64,000 nucleotides of DNA, from NCBI GenBank assembly GCA_032207245.1, contig CM063501.1, positions 87,093,508 through 87,157,507 of the forward strand, given 5' to 3'. The notes below the pieces were generated by a model. That model was not told where the DNA came from. It did not search any database and saw only the letters and a list, made by a program, of their open reading frames with translations. This stretch comes from Pardosa pseudoannulata (lineage: Eukaryota > Arthropoda > Arachnida > Araneae > Lycosidae). The translations under genes and the position numbers were made by a program. This document shows, piece after piece, positions 45,590-57,076 of this stretch. Each line of letters starts with the position of its first letter. Position 1 is the stretch's first letter.

Positions 45590-45731
45590 TAACCCACGTG
45601 TGAGTTAAAGGGGAGGGGGGTAAATTTATCTAATTTTGAATATCATTTATTTTTATCAATTGGTTATTGTTGTCAAAATCACGGTGTCCCAAACTGATCA
45701 AATTCATCCACTGGTAGCCCCCAGTGAAATT
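45590..45731 (+). repeat. Duplicated 3' end of Tigger MITE copy 3
   Basis: Repeats about 45343-45483, including the MITE end and the flank AGCCCCCAGTGAAATTC outside the element. It is therefore a tandem segmental duplication rather than a second transposition; the SINE lies between the two units. Confidence 0.8.
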
Positions 45732-46028
45732 CCCAGTAGATTCTTTTTATAAATTCCCCAACGATACCTGCCATGTCTGGTGTCTTCTGCTTCTTCCCAG
45801 CGTCGAAATTAAACAATCCAGCGCGAACAATTTTACTCACTGCTGTAGAATTCCTTAAACTATATTTGCTCCCCAGATGGTGTTAAATGAGTTACAGTGT
45901 CGCAGCTGTATTTGGCATAAAGATATCTGTCTATATTTCCATCTGAATGGAGAAACAAAAAGATCTAACTTTTCCTGTTCACCTTCAATTTACTTACCAA
46001 CCACCTGTACAACCAATCTTGCAATAAA
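45732..46028 (+). repeat. S2-related segment leading into Helitron-like unit
   Basis: Matches the 3' part of S2 at 42480-42640 (CCAGATGGTGTTAAATGAGT, TTGGCATAAAG) and then the tail module ATCTAACTTTTCCTGTTC and CCAACCACCTGTACAACC. It ends AATAAA directly before the Helitron-like TC. Confidence 0.65.
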
Positions 46029-46187
46029 TCCCCTATATAATAACAGCCTAAGTTGTCTGTCCGCGAATTTATGAAGTGGTTGTAACTGGAAGGGATAGAG
46101 GCATTTTCATGAGTTAGGGTTAGCAAAATTTAAAGAAAATTCGAAAACTTTCGAAACCCACCCCTTTCCCCTATATCGAGTGTTTAA

Positions 46188-46744
46188 CCCCTTCCGGTAA
46201 AATGACGAGTCTAGCTCGTCATTAGTTTTTCATTCCATACCGCACAATGACGAGCTACACTCGTCATGCGATTAAAGTTACTGTTAAATATGATAATTAA
46301 TTTAGTTTAAAATTTCTAGTGTACTGAATTTGGCAACACTTTTATCACTTGTGAAAATCACAAGTCACTATTGCATATTGTTTACTTGGTACAAGTCATT
46401 GCCAAATTAATGAGTCAGAATAAAAGAAAACCTACTAAGAAATGCCGTGTGTGTTACAAGCATCAAATTAAAAGTGAGACTACTTGGCGGTGTAAACAAT
46501 TAAGAATTCCTTTGCACTTTGTTTTGAAAAGTACCACTAGCTTGAAGACTATTATCTGTATACCTTATTAATGTTTTGCTTTGATATTTTCTTAATTTTA
46601 CTGTTTCTGATATTATTTAACACTATGTAAAAAGTGGATTTTAATTAAGAATATGTAACAATTGTAAAATGAAACAAGTTTTTTAAATAAAAATTAAATG
46701 GTTATTTCATGCAGTTTTTCATTATTAAATCATACCAGAAGGGG
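46188..46744 (+). mobile_element. piggyBac deletion derivative
   Basis: Flanked by TTAA (46184-46187 and 46745-46748). Termini CCCCTTCCGGTA and TACCAGAAGGGG are inverted repeats. Subterminal CAATGACGAGC and GCTCGTCATTA motifs also form inverted pairs. The uninterrupted target TGTTTAATGC is visible in other Helitron-like copies (e.g. near 30427 and 47217). Most of the transposase has been deleted. Confidence 0.93.
46410..46571 (+). pseudogene. piggyBac transposase C-terminal Cys-rich fragment
   Basis: The frame reads MSQNKRKPTKKCRVCYKHQI and then S-E-T-T-W-R-C-K, I-P-L-H-F, matching the layout of the cysteine-rich C-terminal domain of piggyBac transposases (a C-x2-C pair, a further Cys and a His), which binds DNA at the ends. 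Later cysteines are lost (RCKQ followed by L) and the end is shifted. The DDD catalytic core is absent. The Met at 46410 is arbitrary; the open frame begins at 46371. Confidence 0.75.
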
Positions 46745-46938
46745 TTAATGCAATTAATTCAAACTCTGTTGTCCCCGGTTAACAGCAGAACATTAAATTT
46801 ACCAATTTATCACACAATAAATAGGTAAAAGTAATATTTTTTCTCACATTACGACGTCATTCCTTTAACCGTCTCCTTTAATCATTTCTTATTTTAAATT
46901 ATTTAAATATCGTCTGCATTATTTTCATACGTTTTGAC

Positions 46939-47053
46939 ATAAAGATATATGTCTGTATTTCCAGCTGCATTGGAGAAAAAAAAAATCTAACTTTTCCTGT
47001 TCAGTGAACACAATTTACTTTCCAACCACCTGTTCAGCCAATCTTTCAATAAA
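46939..47053 (+). repeat. S2-type tail segment between Helitron-like units
   Basis: Same module as 30129-30245, with the same junctions on both sides. Confidence 0.75.
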
Positions 47054-47917
47054 TCCCCTATATAATAACCGCCTAAGTTGTCTGTCCATCTTTTCGTCTG
47101 TCCGCGAATTTATGAAGCGGTTGTAGGTAGAGGCATGCATATTGTATTTTTGATGAGTTAGGGTTAGCAATATTCAAAGCGAGTTCGAAATCCACCCCAT
47201 TCCAACTTTTCGAGTGTTTAATGCCATTATTTCAAGCTCTGTTGTCCCCGGTTAAGAGCAGGGCATTAAATTTATCAATTTATCACATAATAAATAGGTA
47301 AAAATAACATTTTTTCTAACATTATGACGTCATTTAATCATTCTATCCCCTTTAATCATTTCTTATTTTAAATTATTTAAATATCGTCTGCATTATTTTC
47401 ATACTTTTATCACTGAACTGAGATATTAAGTAAGTTATTTTCTTTTATATTTGTATTAAATAATAGATGAGATACATTTGTGCTAATTTTAAATGTAATC
47501 GTCGATTAATTTTTGTTGCAATGAAAATTTAATCACCAGTAATAACAACAAAATATTTTCATAAAAGTCTAGGTGTCTATTTCACGGGCCAATAAATATC
47601 TAGCGTTTAAGTTATATATCTTTGAAAATTAAGAAGTTTGTCCGTTTGTGTGTTTGTTTTTTATACATAACCACATGGTTTGCAATCGATTCGCTCAATT
47701 TTGGACGTCAATCATATATACAACAAATTAATCCCTGTCAATATTAAAACCTTTGCTGTCCATCCTAACACGTAATATCACAAGATAAATTAAAGTTGGC
47801 AACTAACATGTGGGTCAGTAAAGATAAACAAATTATTGATCGTGTACTAGATAATTCTCAGCCAAAGAACAAACCATTTTTTTAACCTGCCTTATAGGGT
47901 ACTTTATAAGGTTAATT
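47054..47917 (+). mobile_element. Helitron-like element, copy e
   Basis: TC start (TCCCCTATATAATAACCGCC) after AATAAA. The interior is complete to TATAGGGTACTTTA, where the family sequence is replaced by a MITE at 47918. The hairpin/CTAG end is not present beyond it. Confidence 0.75.
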
Positions 47918-48476
47918 CCCAGTGAACGGTACGCTCCTTGTCCGCCATCTTGTTTTGGCAACTATTGGCGAAACACGACTCCGCGAAGCACACGCCAAGT
48001 ACCTAAGCCTATAACGCAGCGGGACAAAAAAGCCATTATACTTAAAATTTTAAAAAACAAATACTAATTAAGAAATTTAAATACTATAAAATTAGAACAA
48101 ATAAAATTTTTGAAATAAATACGATTGAAGAGAATGCAGAACTTAACCACTCCACTGGTGAAAAACAGATTGAAATGTAGCAAGCTGCAAAACCGTTAAA
48201 TTAATGGCAAAAAGTGTTGAAATTCAAACTTACCTCCTACAACTTTTAATATAATTGGATCAAACAAGAATTAGATCATCATGACATCACATCATTTATT
48301 GCGCAAGTTACTCCAAAGAGGATCCGATAACGCACACAAACCAAAGGAGAGAACGAGGTTACCATCTTTTAACGGGAGAGAAAGGGTGAAGTTGACAAGG
48401 AGAAAATAAGTATCGCCCGAGAAATGGCGCCAAAAATACGCCAAAAAATCGCCAAAATAGCGTACCGTACACTGGG
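47918..48476. mobile_element. MITE with CCCAGTG...CACTGGG ends
   Basis: A 559-bp element with inverted termini: left CCCAGTGAACGGTACGCT, right end read inward CCCAGTGTACGGTACGCT, 17 of 18 matching. Subterminal GGCG/CGCC-rich runs (CGCCAAAAA repeated at the right) stand out. No clear target-site duplication, so the superfamily is open. Confidence 0.8.
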
Positions 48477-49328
48477 ATACAGACAATTATTTTTAACCAG
48501 GAAGTTCTAAGTAGTACAGTTACTTATCATAAATTTACAATCAAAACTGAATTTCAAGTTAAAGAAGTTTGAAATATCTCCAGATTTGTATGTATTACTA
48601 TTAAATTGAAAAATATTCCAGTGAAATTTTGAAATTTAGTCAGGTGAGATTTTGACTACTCTGTATTTATTTATAAATGTCCGTACTTTTAGATTTCAGT
48701 GAAACATTTCGGGTACAAAACAAGTACTAGATGAAACTGTAACACAAAGTCACTTATTATTTTGCATAAGGTTAAATAAATCTGACTGATACAAAAAGTT
48801 TTAATAAGGATGTACATTTCCATTGATTAGAGATCTTCTAAAATTAGATTAGAACATAAACTTCCTCTTGAGATATTACAAAATTAATAATCAAGTACCT
48901 TAAAAGAGTAGTAATTTAGTATACATAAGAGAACTTTTCAGTACTTTCATTCTCAAAGATTCCACCAATGTCATATAGCTTAGGACAGTCATGATATAAA
49001 CGAGCAAAAACTCTCATTGATTGGAATATCTTCATTTGTCGTCACCGGCATATTTTTGTCTATTTATCTTAGAAATAGTTTATTGCAGAAGTTTGATTCC
49101 GATGAATTTTGTGGTAGATAACTTGCTTTATTGGATAATTCAGAAGACAGAGAAGATACTCTACTTGCAACAGAATTCAAGATAGTGATGTTAAGCATAT
49201 TGTTTAACTCTTAATTTGGCTAAGTTTGGCAGCTACACCGGACATGTATATTTATAACTACTATATAACATAATTGTCAATGTTCGCCACAGAGGACACT
49301 AATTATCTCAAAAATGGAAAATGATATA
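48477..49328. other. Unassigned AT-rich stretch
   Basis: No features recognised. Confidence 0.4.
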
Positions 49329-50102
49329 CAGTCAAACCTGTCTATCTCGAATCTCTTGGGAGGAAAAAAAATCGAGATACACAGGTTTTATGAAAATAGA
49401 CAAAGAAAATTTCTTTACACAATACAAAATATTGAAAATTTGAACTACTTTTAGTTATATTTACATGCACGGCTCTTTTTCATTATTTTGCAGCCGTTTT
49501 CGAAGTTCTTTTGTACGATATCTTTGTTTTTCGTGATAGTGGAAATAGTACTGGGTGGAATTCCAAATTTAGTGACGACTACGTTTTTTTTAATAGAAGG
49601 GTTTACCTTAAAAAATGACAGAATTTCCATTTTTTCGATGATTAAAACATTTAATTTTCTTTTAACACCTGCCATTTTTAGCTCTAAAATTGAGACAGCA
49701 ACATGCGAGGGGATAATTTAGTTATTAGGTTATAGACTGAGAACCAGTTCTATTTCCAAAAAGAAATTTCTCCCGTCTCCTATTCCCCCCTCCTCAACCC
49801 CGATCCCTTATTTCAGAGCAGAGAACTCGATTTTAGTACAATTCTCACCCAGTCCTCGACCAAACAACCCTCCGAGAGAGAAAACTAGAAATGTATTTCC
49901 TGCAAATGTAAACTTGTGCGATTCTCAACCCAATAAGGTTCTAAACTGGAATGTTGTGTTTCTTATGAAAATTCGAGATAGACAGGTTTGGGAAAAAATA
50001 ATTTGAGATAGGTTTGGAAAATACCTTAAATTTTTATTCAAAATGTAGGGAAATTGAAAAAATTTGACATAGACAGGTTTTCGAGATAGACAGGTTTGAC
50101 TG
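49329..50102 (-). mobile_element. Tigger/pogo element (family B), internally deleted
   Basis: TA-flanked (49327-49328 and 50103-50104), 774 bp, with near-perfect inverted termini CAGTCAAACCTGTCTATCTC. Motifs of the form CCTGTCTATCTCGAA are repeated inside the right end (near 49975, 50070 and 50085) and once more in the left. The N-terminal part of a CENP-B-type transposase is encoded on the minus strand. Confidence 0.95.
49451..49675 (-). pseudogene. Tigger transposase N-terminal CENP-B-like HTH fragment
   Basis: A 74-codon frame starts MAGVKRKLNVLIIEKMEILS and contains VVTKFGIPPSTISTITKNK, a helix-turn-helix of the CENP-B N-terminal type (KR-x-L... EK... then KFGIP-STIS-I-KNK) that binds the element's own ends. 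The second HTH and the DDE domain are deleted, leaving a 74-residue product against several hundred in intact Tigger transposases. As a DNA-binding fragment it could in principle compete with active transposase, but nothing here shows expression. Confidence 0.88.
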
Positions 50103-51021
50103 TATTTTTTTTGTTTATTTTACAGAGATCCTAATGTCTATACAGACGTGGGAAAATAACAGAAATTAAAAAAATATTTGAAAAAACATCTTGTCAAATT
50201 AAGGATTGATGCTAAGAAGACATTATAAAGGGGAAGGCATAAAGGAAGGCTAAAGAAAGGCATTATAATAATCTTAATAAGCGCATAATTCTGTATTTTA
50301 ATAAAGAAAAATTGTATGGGATCAAATTGTGAATCTAAACCATTCTCGAATCAATTTAATTATATACACAAAATTTCCTCAAAAACATTCCAGTTGTTTA
50401 GGAGTTAGTTCTATTACAAACACACCTACAGAAGAATTTTATATATAAAGATATATTCGATTGAAATGCCTCGGCCATTATTTTGTGTTATTCCTTGAAA
50501 TATATCCTTACGTTTAGATACTCTCGTTTCCCTCATCTACATCTAGTCATTTTTCAATCTATGAATTGTGCTATATATATTCCATTGCTTAAAATGTCTA
50601 CCGCAAGACTTTTCTACGTTATAGCATTAGTTAACCCTCTAACTGCTCATCCCGCGATTTCCAAATTCAAATGAAGCAAAATTTGCTAGCGATTTTCGCG
50701 GGCATGTGTTTTTCTTCCTTTTTTAAGAAGCACATTTCGCCTTTTCACCTTTTAACCATTGGAATAAATTATATACAGTATTAGACATTTAATTTAGTAA
50801 TAAATAAGATTATATGACTAGAACTAAGTTATATTAGATAATAGAATTATAGATAGTATGTTATGAATAGAAATTAACTTATTTCAACTGAAATTTATTA
50901 AAAAAATAATTTTTTTATGTAATAACACCTGAAATTACTTTTTCTGAAAGCTTAGTTTCTCATGATAAAAGTCAATATAAAAAATATTTTTTAGAGAAAA
51001 AAATTAGTATTTCAATTCTCC

Positions 51022-51023
<2 letters not shown>
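50103..51023. other. Unassigned AT-rich stretch
   Basis: TTAACCCTCTAACTGCTCAT at 50631 looks like another piggyBac-type end, but no matching opposite terminus was found within 400 bp. Otherwise nothing recognised. Confidence 0.35.
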
Positions 51024-51116
<93 letters not shown>

Positions 51117-51128
51117 TATAATCTGTAT

Positions 51129-51173
<45 letters not shown>

Positions 51174-51201
51174 TATATATAATATATATATATATATATG
51201 G

Positions 51202-51263
<62 letters not shown>

Positions 51264-51264
51264 A

Positions 51265-51320
<56 letters not shown>
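51024..51320. repeat. Compound TA/TG microsatellite
   Basis: Nearly 300 bp of TA tracts with two TG tracts (near 51066-51108 and 51244-51262). The open frames through it on both strands are low-complexity Tyr/Ile and Val/Cys runs and are not genes. Confidence 0.97.
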
Positions 51321-51322
<2 letters not shown>

Positions 51323-52075
51323 CACACTTAAACTATGCAACAAAAAAAATACGCAATTTTTTAAAGAGATCTGGGTTACAAATTGAGCAGTCAGAGTTAA
51401 TAAATGTATTTTTATTACTGTACATATTTTACGGATGCATCTGTAGTCATCGTCGAAAAATTGTTAAGTTGGATATCATGTATTTTAATCGATTAAAATA
51501 CTTTCTCCTTCCATACGTAAATCAAAATATTCTAAATAGGAACGAGTTTTAGTTGCAGTTTGTCAATAAAATAGTATTCATATTTCTACTTAAATGCCTT
51601 CTTGTTTACAAAGATTCTAAACATTTTTTATTTTTACTTTGGCTTAGAAGATACACTATTCGTTCACTATAATTAATTTTGAAATCACATTTTAAGCGAA
51701 AATATTTACCGTCCCGAATTTTGTTTACGTTCCGTCTGGATTTAACTGACATTTTAATATTTATGTAATGAGCGTGATGAAGTAATACTTCATAGAAAAC
51801 TTAATAGAAAAAAACATAGCTTTCAGACATAATGAGATATTGATAAATTCTTTAATACCATAAAATTTTTTATATATATTTACATTTAAGTTGCATTGTT
51901 ATTTTCATGAAAAGTTACTTTTATACTTTATACTAGAGATTTTATTAATTTGAGACGAATATTTACTTAAACAACTACGTGTTTAATATAGAAATTAAGT
52001 AAACTCATGAAAACACATGTATGTCTGTGCATATAAATTCATAGGTGTACAAACATTTGTACATATGGTGCCTGG

Positions 52076-52077
<2 letters not shown>
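51321..52077. other. Unassigned AT-rich stretch
   Basis: No features recognised between the two microsatellites. Confidence 0.4.
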
Positions 52078-52142
<65 letters not shown>

Positions 52143-52163
52143 ATACATACATATATATATACA

Positions 52164-52230
<67 letters not shown>
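52078..52230. repeat. TA microsatellite
   Basis: About 150 bp of TA with CA interruptions, directly abutting the end of family T copy 3. Confidence 0.97.
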
Positions 52231-52231
<1 letters not shown>

Positions 52232-52654
52232 GTAAGGAAAATTCTCAAGGATTTTCAAAACTAAAATCAAGGGTAAAAATTCCCGCGTCATTTTCCATTC
52301 TCCTTTTTAACCCCTAACCTAAATTAACCATTGGGGCTACAGGTTACGCCCTCGGAGAAGGGGCCTAGCCAATTATAAAACTACATGGCCCTAGCGGACA
52401 ATTTAGGAAATTTCCAAATAGAAAGGATATACACGCTATCGGAGACAGATTTTTCGAGATATTTTCCCACATATGTCGACTCAGGTTTTACGTGTCTTGT
52501 ACATAGAACTTCATGCTAGCTGACCCTTCAGTTTGTCCTGTCCCTATGATGAAGTGGGAACCCGTCCTTTAACATTATCTAAATAAAGGTCTTTAGCTGA
52601 AACTGTATCATTTTTATGGCCATGACTGCAAACCCCCATCGAGAAGTCAGTCTC

Positions 52655-52660
<6 letters not shown>
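52231..52660 (-). mobile_element. TA-embedded element (family T), copy 3
   Basis: A 430-bp reversed copy of 17569-17995 with very high similarity. The end beside the TA tract reads CGTAAGG instead of TGTAAGG; the other end CTCATTACA runs straight into a CA/TA/TG microsatellite. Confidence 0.85.

Positions 52661-52732
<72 letters not shown>
52656..52732. repeat. CA-TA-TG compound microsatellite forming a palindrome
   Basis: About 15 CA units, 8 TA units and 15 TG units in succession, so the whole tract is its own reverse complement and could extrude as a hairpin of about 38 bp. Confidence 0.95.
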
Positions 52733-52736
<4 letters not shown>

Positions 52737-53279
52737 TACCGGGTAGTCTAAAATAAACTTACCCTATATATGAGTCCCTAGTGGCAAAACCATTCAACCA
52801 ATCGAGATGAAAGTTTAGATATATTTATTTGAATATTCCAGATTGTGATGATTTAAAACAATAAACTTCTCACAATTACGGTTACAGTGACAAAATTTCG
52901 AAATTTTCAAATTTTTGAATGGCAACACCCATTTTTTTCGTGTGCAAATTGATCAGAGCATGAAAAAAATCTTAAATAGCGTTGGAACGAGACACCAATG
53001 AAGCTTACCTTAATAACGGTAAAAATAACGGTATATACAAGAAAACGAAGCTGAACGTTCTTGTCTACTACATAGATTCTGGAAAAATTTAGACAAATAA
53101 GAACTAGTTTTTACATTATTAGTTTTATGACTGCTCTTTTCATTTTTTATAATGTAAAAATCTTTACATATAACATAATTCGAAAAAATTAAAACTATAT
53201 ACTATTATATCTATTTGATTTTTCCTATTTACGATACTATTATAAATTTATCCAGTAAAAAAATATATTTTTTGTTTAC
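52733..53279. other. Unassigned stretch
   Basis: Starts with CCGGGTAGTCTAAAATAAAC, which looks like a transposon end, but the partner terminus was not found. Confidence 0.35.
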
Positions 53280-53760
53280 AAAAATCTTATGGTTGTTATT
53301 TATATATTTGTTTATATATTTCAATATAAAATACTAAAAGTTGGTTAAAAAATTAAATAATTTTCGGTCTATAGAGATTTAACTGAATAACTAAATTTAA
53401 GCCACAAAACGCCCTCTCCCGGTACAATTCTGCTGCGAAATATACCCGCACACAATATATTAATTCGGGGTAGAAAATTTATTCAGTGTCAAGTTTAGGT
53501 AAACGAAGAATACCAAACTTTACCTGCGAGCTTATGATTGAGCATATTGTAGAGGTATATAACGCTTTCATCAGTTTTGGAAGTCTATGGTTCTGAGTCC
53601 ATGAGAAAACTTTTCTGTTACTAGAACATAGCTGTAATTTAGACGTAACCGCGTTTACCTCGTCTGAAAGTAAAATGTCTAGTTTTTATGTTCCCTAAAA
53701 ATGAAGGTTTTCTCGATACGACTGTTTAAGTTTGACTACTACTGTGCCTTATGGAATTAA
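53280..53760 (-). repeat. Repeat P, copy 2, with shared upstream flank
   Basis: The 53280-53457 part is the reverse of 17377-17535, including CTAAAAGTTGGTTAA-type sequence. The 53460-53760 part matches 63600-63890 reversed (TAAGCTCGCAGGTAAAGTTT, AGACTTCC, TTTTTAGGGAACATAAAAAC). Copies 2 and 4 thus share DNA outside the TTAA, unlike copies 1 and 3. Confidence 0.7.
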
Positions 53761-53801
53761 TGCATATTTAATTGTATCTACGTTAAGGGTAAATGCAATT
53801 A

Positions 53802-54581
53802 CAGTGGACTGCGTTTAATGTGGTCGCGGTTAATGTTATCAATCGCTTATTGTTATCAAAATCCCTTAGTCCCGATTTCCTCTATTCACTTCTATATTAA
53901 AATTACCGTTTTATGTTATCATTCCATCGGTTAATGCTATCAGTTTTCGAACCTCATTTTAACTGGCAAAGGAATATTCACAATGTATTCAGAAGGAACC
54001 CATCCTTTCTTTTCCTTAGCTGTTTGAATTTTTGAAAATTCTCCCTCTTCCACCTAAGGAAATAGAAAATGAACAAAGAAGTGGGGGTTTTAAGTTCCTG
54101 GAATTTTTCAGAAATACACACACCGTGCTAGTGGTTAATGGTTGTCAGATAAGCAGAAGGCAACACATTCTTATAGGAACTGAGAAGGAACGTATTCATA
54201 TCTTATGCCTTGCTCGCTTACATGCAGCTTGACGATATGGAAGCCAGAAAGCGAAATTATTTAACGTTAAAACAAAAGATAGAAATTTTATATCGTCATG
54301 ACAGGTTGATTATGATTACGAACAATTTATGAGTGAGTTCTCAGAAAAAATTGTAGACAGTCAACAATCGATCCTTTTTTTTAATTATGCATACAATTCT
54401 TATGTTTTAAAGAATAATATACAAAAATGCATGATAATATAAGGTGTGCTTTTTCATTTTGTTTTGAAATTTAGTACGTGTGAATTAAAGGCGGGATTAT
54501 AAATTTATCTAATTTTGCATATCGTTTATTTTTATCAAAATAACGGTGTTTCAAACTGATCACATTAAGCGGAGTCCACTG
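53802..54581 (+). mobile_element. Tigger-type MITE (family A), copy 4
   Basis: TA-flanked (53800-53801 and 54582-54583), 780 bp, ends CAGTGGACTGCGTTTAATG and CATTAAGCGGAGTCCACTG. The putative transposase start (ATGGAAGCCAGAAAGCG at 54237) is preserved but the frame is cut by changes downstream. Confidence 0.92.
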
Positions 54582-54597
54582 TATCTCTAGTATTTTT

Positions 54598-54870
54598 CTA
54601 TGTGCATTTTTGCATTTTTACATACGTATATTTGGATGGTTCGTATAAAAAAATTTCTTTTATTTGCTCTATTAGGCACATTATTCTATTAGACACTTTC
54701 AAGATTTTTCTGTAGCTGGATTTATCCCAATGAATGACATCAAATTTGAAAGGAGCAGTAAAGAGCAGTAATCTATTGAGATTTAACTGAAGAACTAAAT
54801 TTACGAGCAGAACGCCCGCTCCCGGTACAATTCCGCTGCGAAATGGACCTGCACACAATGTGTTAATTGA
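54598..54870 (-). repeat. Repeat P, copy 3
   Basis: Minus strand begins at TTAACACATTGTGTGCAGG (about 54870) and reads through GCAGCGGAATTGTA and GGGAGCGGGCG. It then continues into AAATTTGATGTCATTCATTG and CAAATATACGTATG, which recurs near 63400-63520. An 86-codon frame runs through it without known motifs. Confidence 0.65.
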
Positions 54871-55508
54871 CCTACTGGTGTTATTTTGAGAAATATATAC
54901 CTGCTAGCCGTTTAAAAGAGCTTCTACTCAGCTATCTGTATAATGTTCTTTAACATACCAGTATCAACTTTTAACACCTTTCTCTGAGTGTCAATATATG
55001 GTCCTGGCCACGTGACGCGAGTTTCCAACGACTTTTTCCTGGTCATCTAATCATGAAATTCTCGAAATGTTAGTCATAACGTAGAGAATATAGAATTTTT
55101 CATCGCAAGTTTAGTCAGTGAGTTATTATTTATTCAGTCCAAGAAAAACTTAGAAGATTTTAAAAGAGAAAATTTTGTCACATTTGCTTTACTTAAATAA
55201 CAATTAAAACCATTAACAATTATTTTTCCACGAAGGTCTTTAACTTTATACAATATTTAAAAAACGTAGATGATTTAGATTAATATAAAAAAACAAAAGC
55301 CAAAGTGAAACTCGTACACTATACAAAAATCTTAATTTTAGAAAATTTGAAAGCATGATATATTCAATATAGTCCTTTTGTGATGTTTTCTATCAGTGCT
55401 AACTTATATTTTTGAAATTTTTATCTTTAAAATTTCAAATTAAACTGGAAAAGAATAAAGTAAGAATTTTGCATTTCCTGTAGATTTCGTGAGATTTTGT
55501 TCGAAATA
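54871..55508. other. Unassigned AT-rich stretch
   Basis: No features recognised. Confidence 0.4.
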
Positions 55509-55686
55509 TAGTGGACTCCGCTTAATGTGATTAGTTTGGTAGACCGTGATTTTGATAACAATAAAGGATATGTAAAATTAGATAAATTTACCCCCCCCCC
55601 CTTTATTTCCCACGTACTAAATTTTTTAAAACAAAATGAAAAAACACACCTTATATTAATGTACTATATATTATCCTTTAAATCAT

Positions 55687-55860
55687 GCCGAACTATGGCC
55701 GAATGTTTAGGGTGCCTTCGGAACCGGAGTTCGTGGGCTCGAATCCCACTCTGGCATGGATGTTCGTAGCCGTTCGGAACCGGCTTTAAGCAGTAGGTCC
55801 CGGTCTCATTAGTCCTTGTGTTGCAAAAAGGAGACCGTAGAGCTCCTAAACCAAACCAAA
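55687..55860 (+). mobile_element. tRNA-derived SINE S1, full length
   Basis: A 174-bp copy flanked by the perfect 12-bp duplication CCTTTAAATCAT (55675-55686 and 55861-55872), inserted in Tigger copy 5. It has head, hairpin body and an AAACCAAACCAAA tail. Confidence 0.95.
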
Positions 55861-55902
55861 CCTTTAAATCATAAGAATTGTATACATAATTAAAAAAATT
55901 GA

Positions 55903-56040
55903 TCAATTGTTGACTGTATACATTTTTTTTTCTAAGAAGCTCATGGATAAATTGTTCGTAATCATAATCAACCTGTTAGAACGATTTAAAATTTCGATCT
56001 TTTGTTTTAACGTTAAATCATTTCGCTTTCTGGTTTCCAT
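55903..56040 (-). pseudogene. Pogo-type transposase N-terminal fragment (family A)
   Basis: From the Met at 56040 the frame reads METRKRNDLTLKQKIEILNR, the KR-x-LTL-x-K-IEIL pattern at the start of pogo/Tigger transposases (CENP-B-type HTH). It then continues with sequence that does not complete the helix-turn-helix. In the family A copies the fragment is fused to the element's 3' part by internal deletion, so no catalytic domain exists. Confidence 0.65.
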
Positions 56041-57076
56041 ATAGACAAGCTGCATGTAAGCGAGCAAGGCATAAAATGTTAATACGCTCCTTCTCAGTTC
56101 CGATAATAATGTTTTGCTTATCTGAGAATCATGAACTATTAGCATTGTGTGCGTATTTCTGAAAAATTCCACGAACGTTTAATACCCCACTGCTTTGTTC
56201 ATTCCCCATTTCCCTAGGTGGAAGAGGAGAATTCTCGGAAATTCAAACAACAGCGAAGGGAAGGATAAGAATGGGTTCCTTCAGACTACATTGTGAATAT
56301 TCCTTTGCCAGTTAAAATGAGATTCGAAAACTGATCCCATGAACCGATGTAACGATCCCATAAAGCGGTAATTTTAACATACAAATGAATAAAAGAAATC
56401 GGAACCAAGTGATTTCGATAACAGTAAGTGATTGATAACATTAACCGCGATCGCATTAAGCGGAGTCCGCTGTATCATGCAAGTGAATGTCTATACTCAT
56501 TTTATTCTGTTTTGTTAAATTTAACAGTTGTCATGCATTTCCGCAATCTTCATTGCTAAGCATTTTCCTCCAACTAAATCATAACAGAACAGGGTTGAGC
56601 GATTTAAATCAGCCAGATTTAAATCGTGATTTAAATCACAATTTAAATCAGTTGATTTTTTTTTAAAAATCTTTGATTTTAATCAGTTTTTAAAGATTGA
56701 ATTTTTAAAAGAAAGCTTTTAGTAATAAGCACAATAAAAAATATTGACAACGCAGAGTTGCTTCGAGATGGTTTCAGGAGCTGCTGCCCCCTGTCCTTGT
56801 ATTATTAAAATAGCAACCTAACCGCTATTCATTTCTTTTTCCCTATCTCTTTCTTATCTCTAAGCCATATGTTGTTTTTTGTCTTTTGTATTAAAAAATT
56901 ACTGGTACAGTAAAAATTTCATTATCATACCTTGAAAAGAATTCCCTGACTTTTAAAATATATAGTGGCTCTAAAAAAATGCACCCAAAAATGTAATAAG
57001 TATTATCCCCTTCTGCTTTTATTTATTTATTTTTATGAACCTGGGAACAATTCTGGAATTTATCTCGTTTTACCGA

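Larger units (their letters stand above)
46029..46938 (+). mobile_element. Helitron-like element, copy d, truncated, with piggyBac insertion
   Basis: Starts TCCCCTATATAATAACAGCC and follows the family to CATTATTTTCATACG, the same breakpoint as copy b. A 557-bp piggyBac derivative interrupts it at a TTAA that is intact in copies c and e. Confidence 0.75.
55509..56472 (-). mobile_element. Tigger-type MITE (family A), copy 5, with SINE inside
   Basis: TA-flanked (55507-55508 and 56473-56474). Minus-strand start CAGCGGACTCCGCTTAATG and opposite end TAGTGGACTCCGCTTAATG. Without the SINE it is about 780 bp, equal to copy 4. It carries the best-preserved helix-turn-helix start of the family. Confidence 0.92.

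Noticed and set aside
50631..50650. Further piggyBac MITE
   Set aside because: The left end TTAACCCTCTAACTGC fits, but no opposite terminus with TTAA was found.
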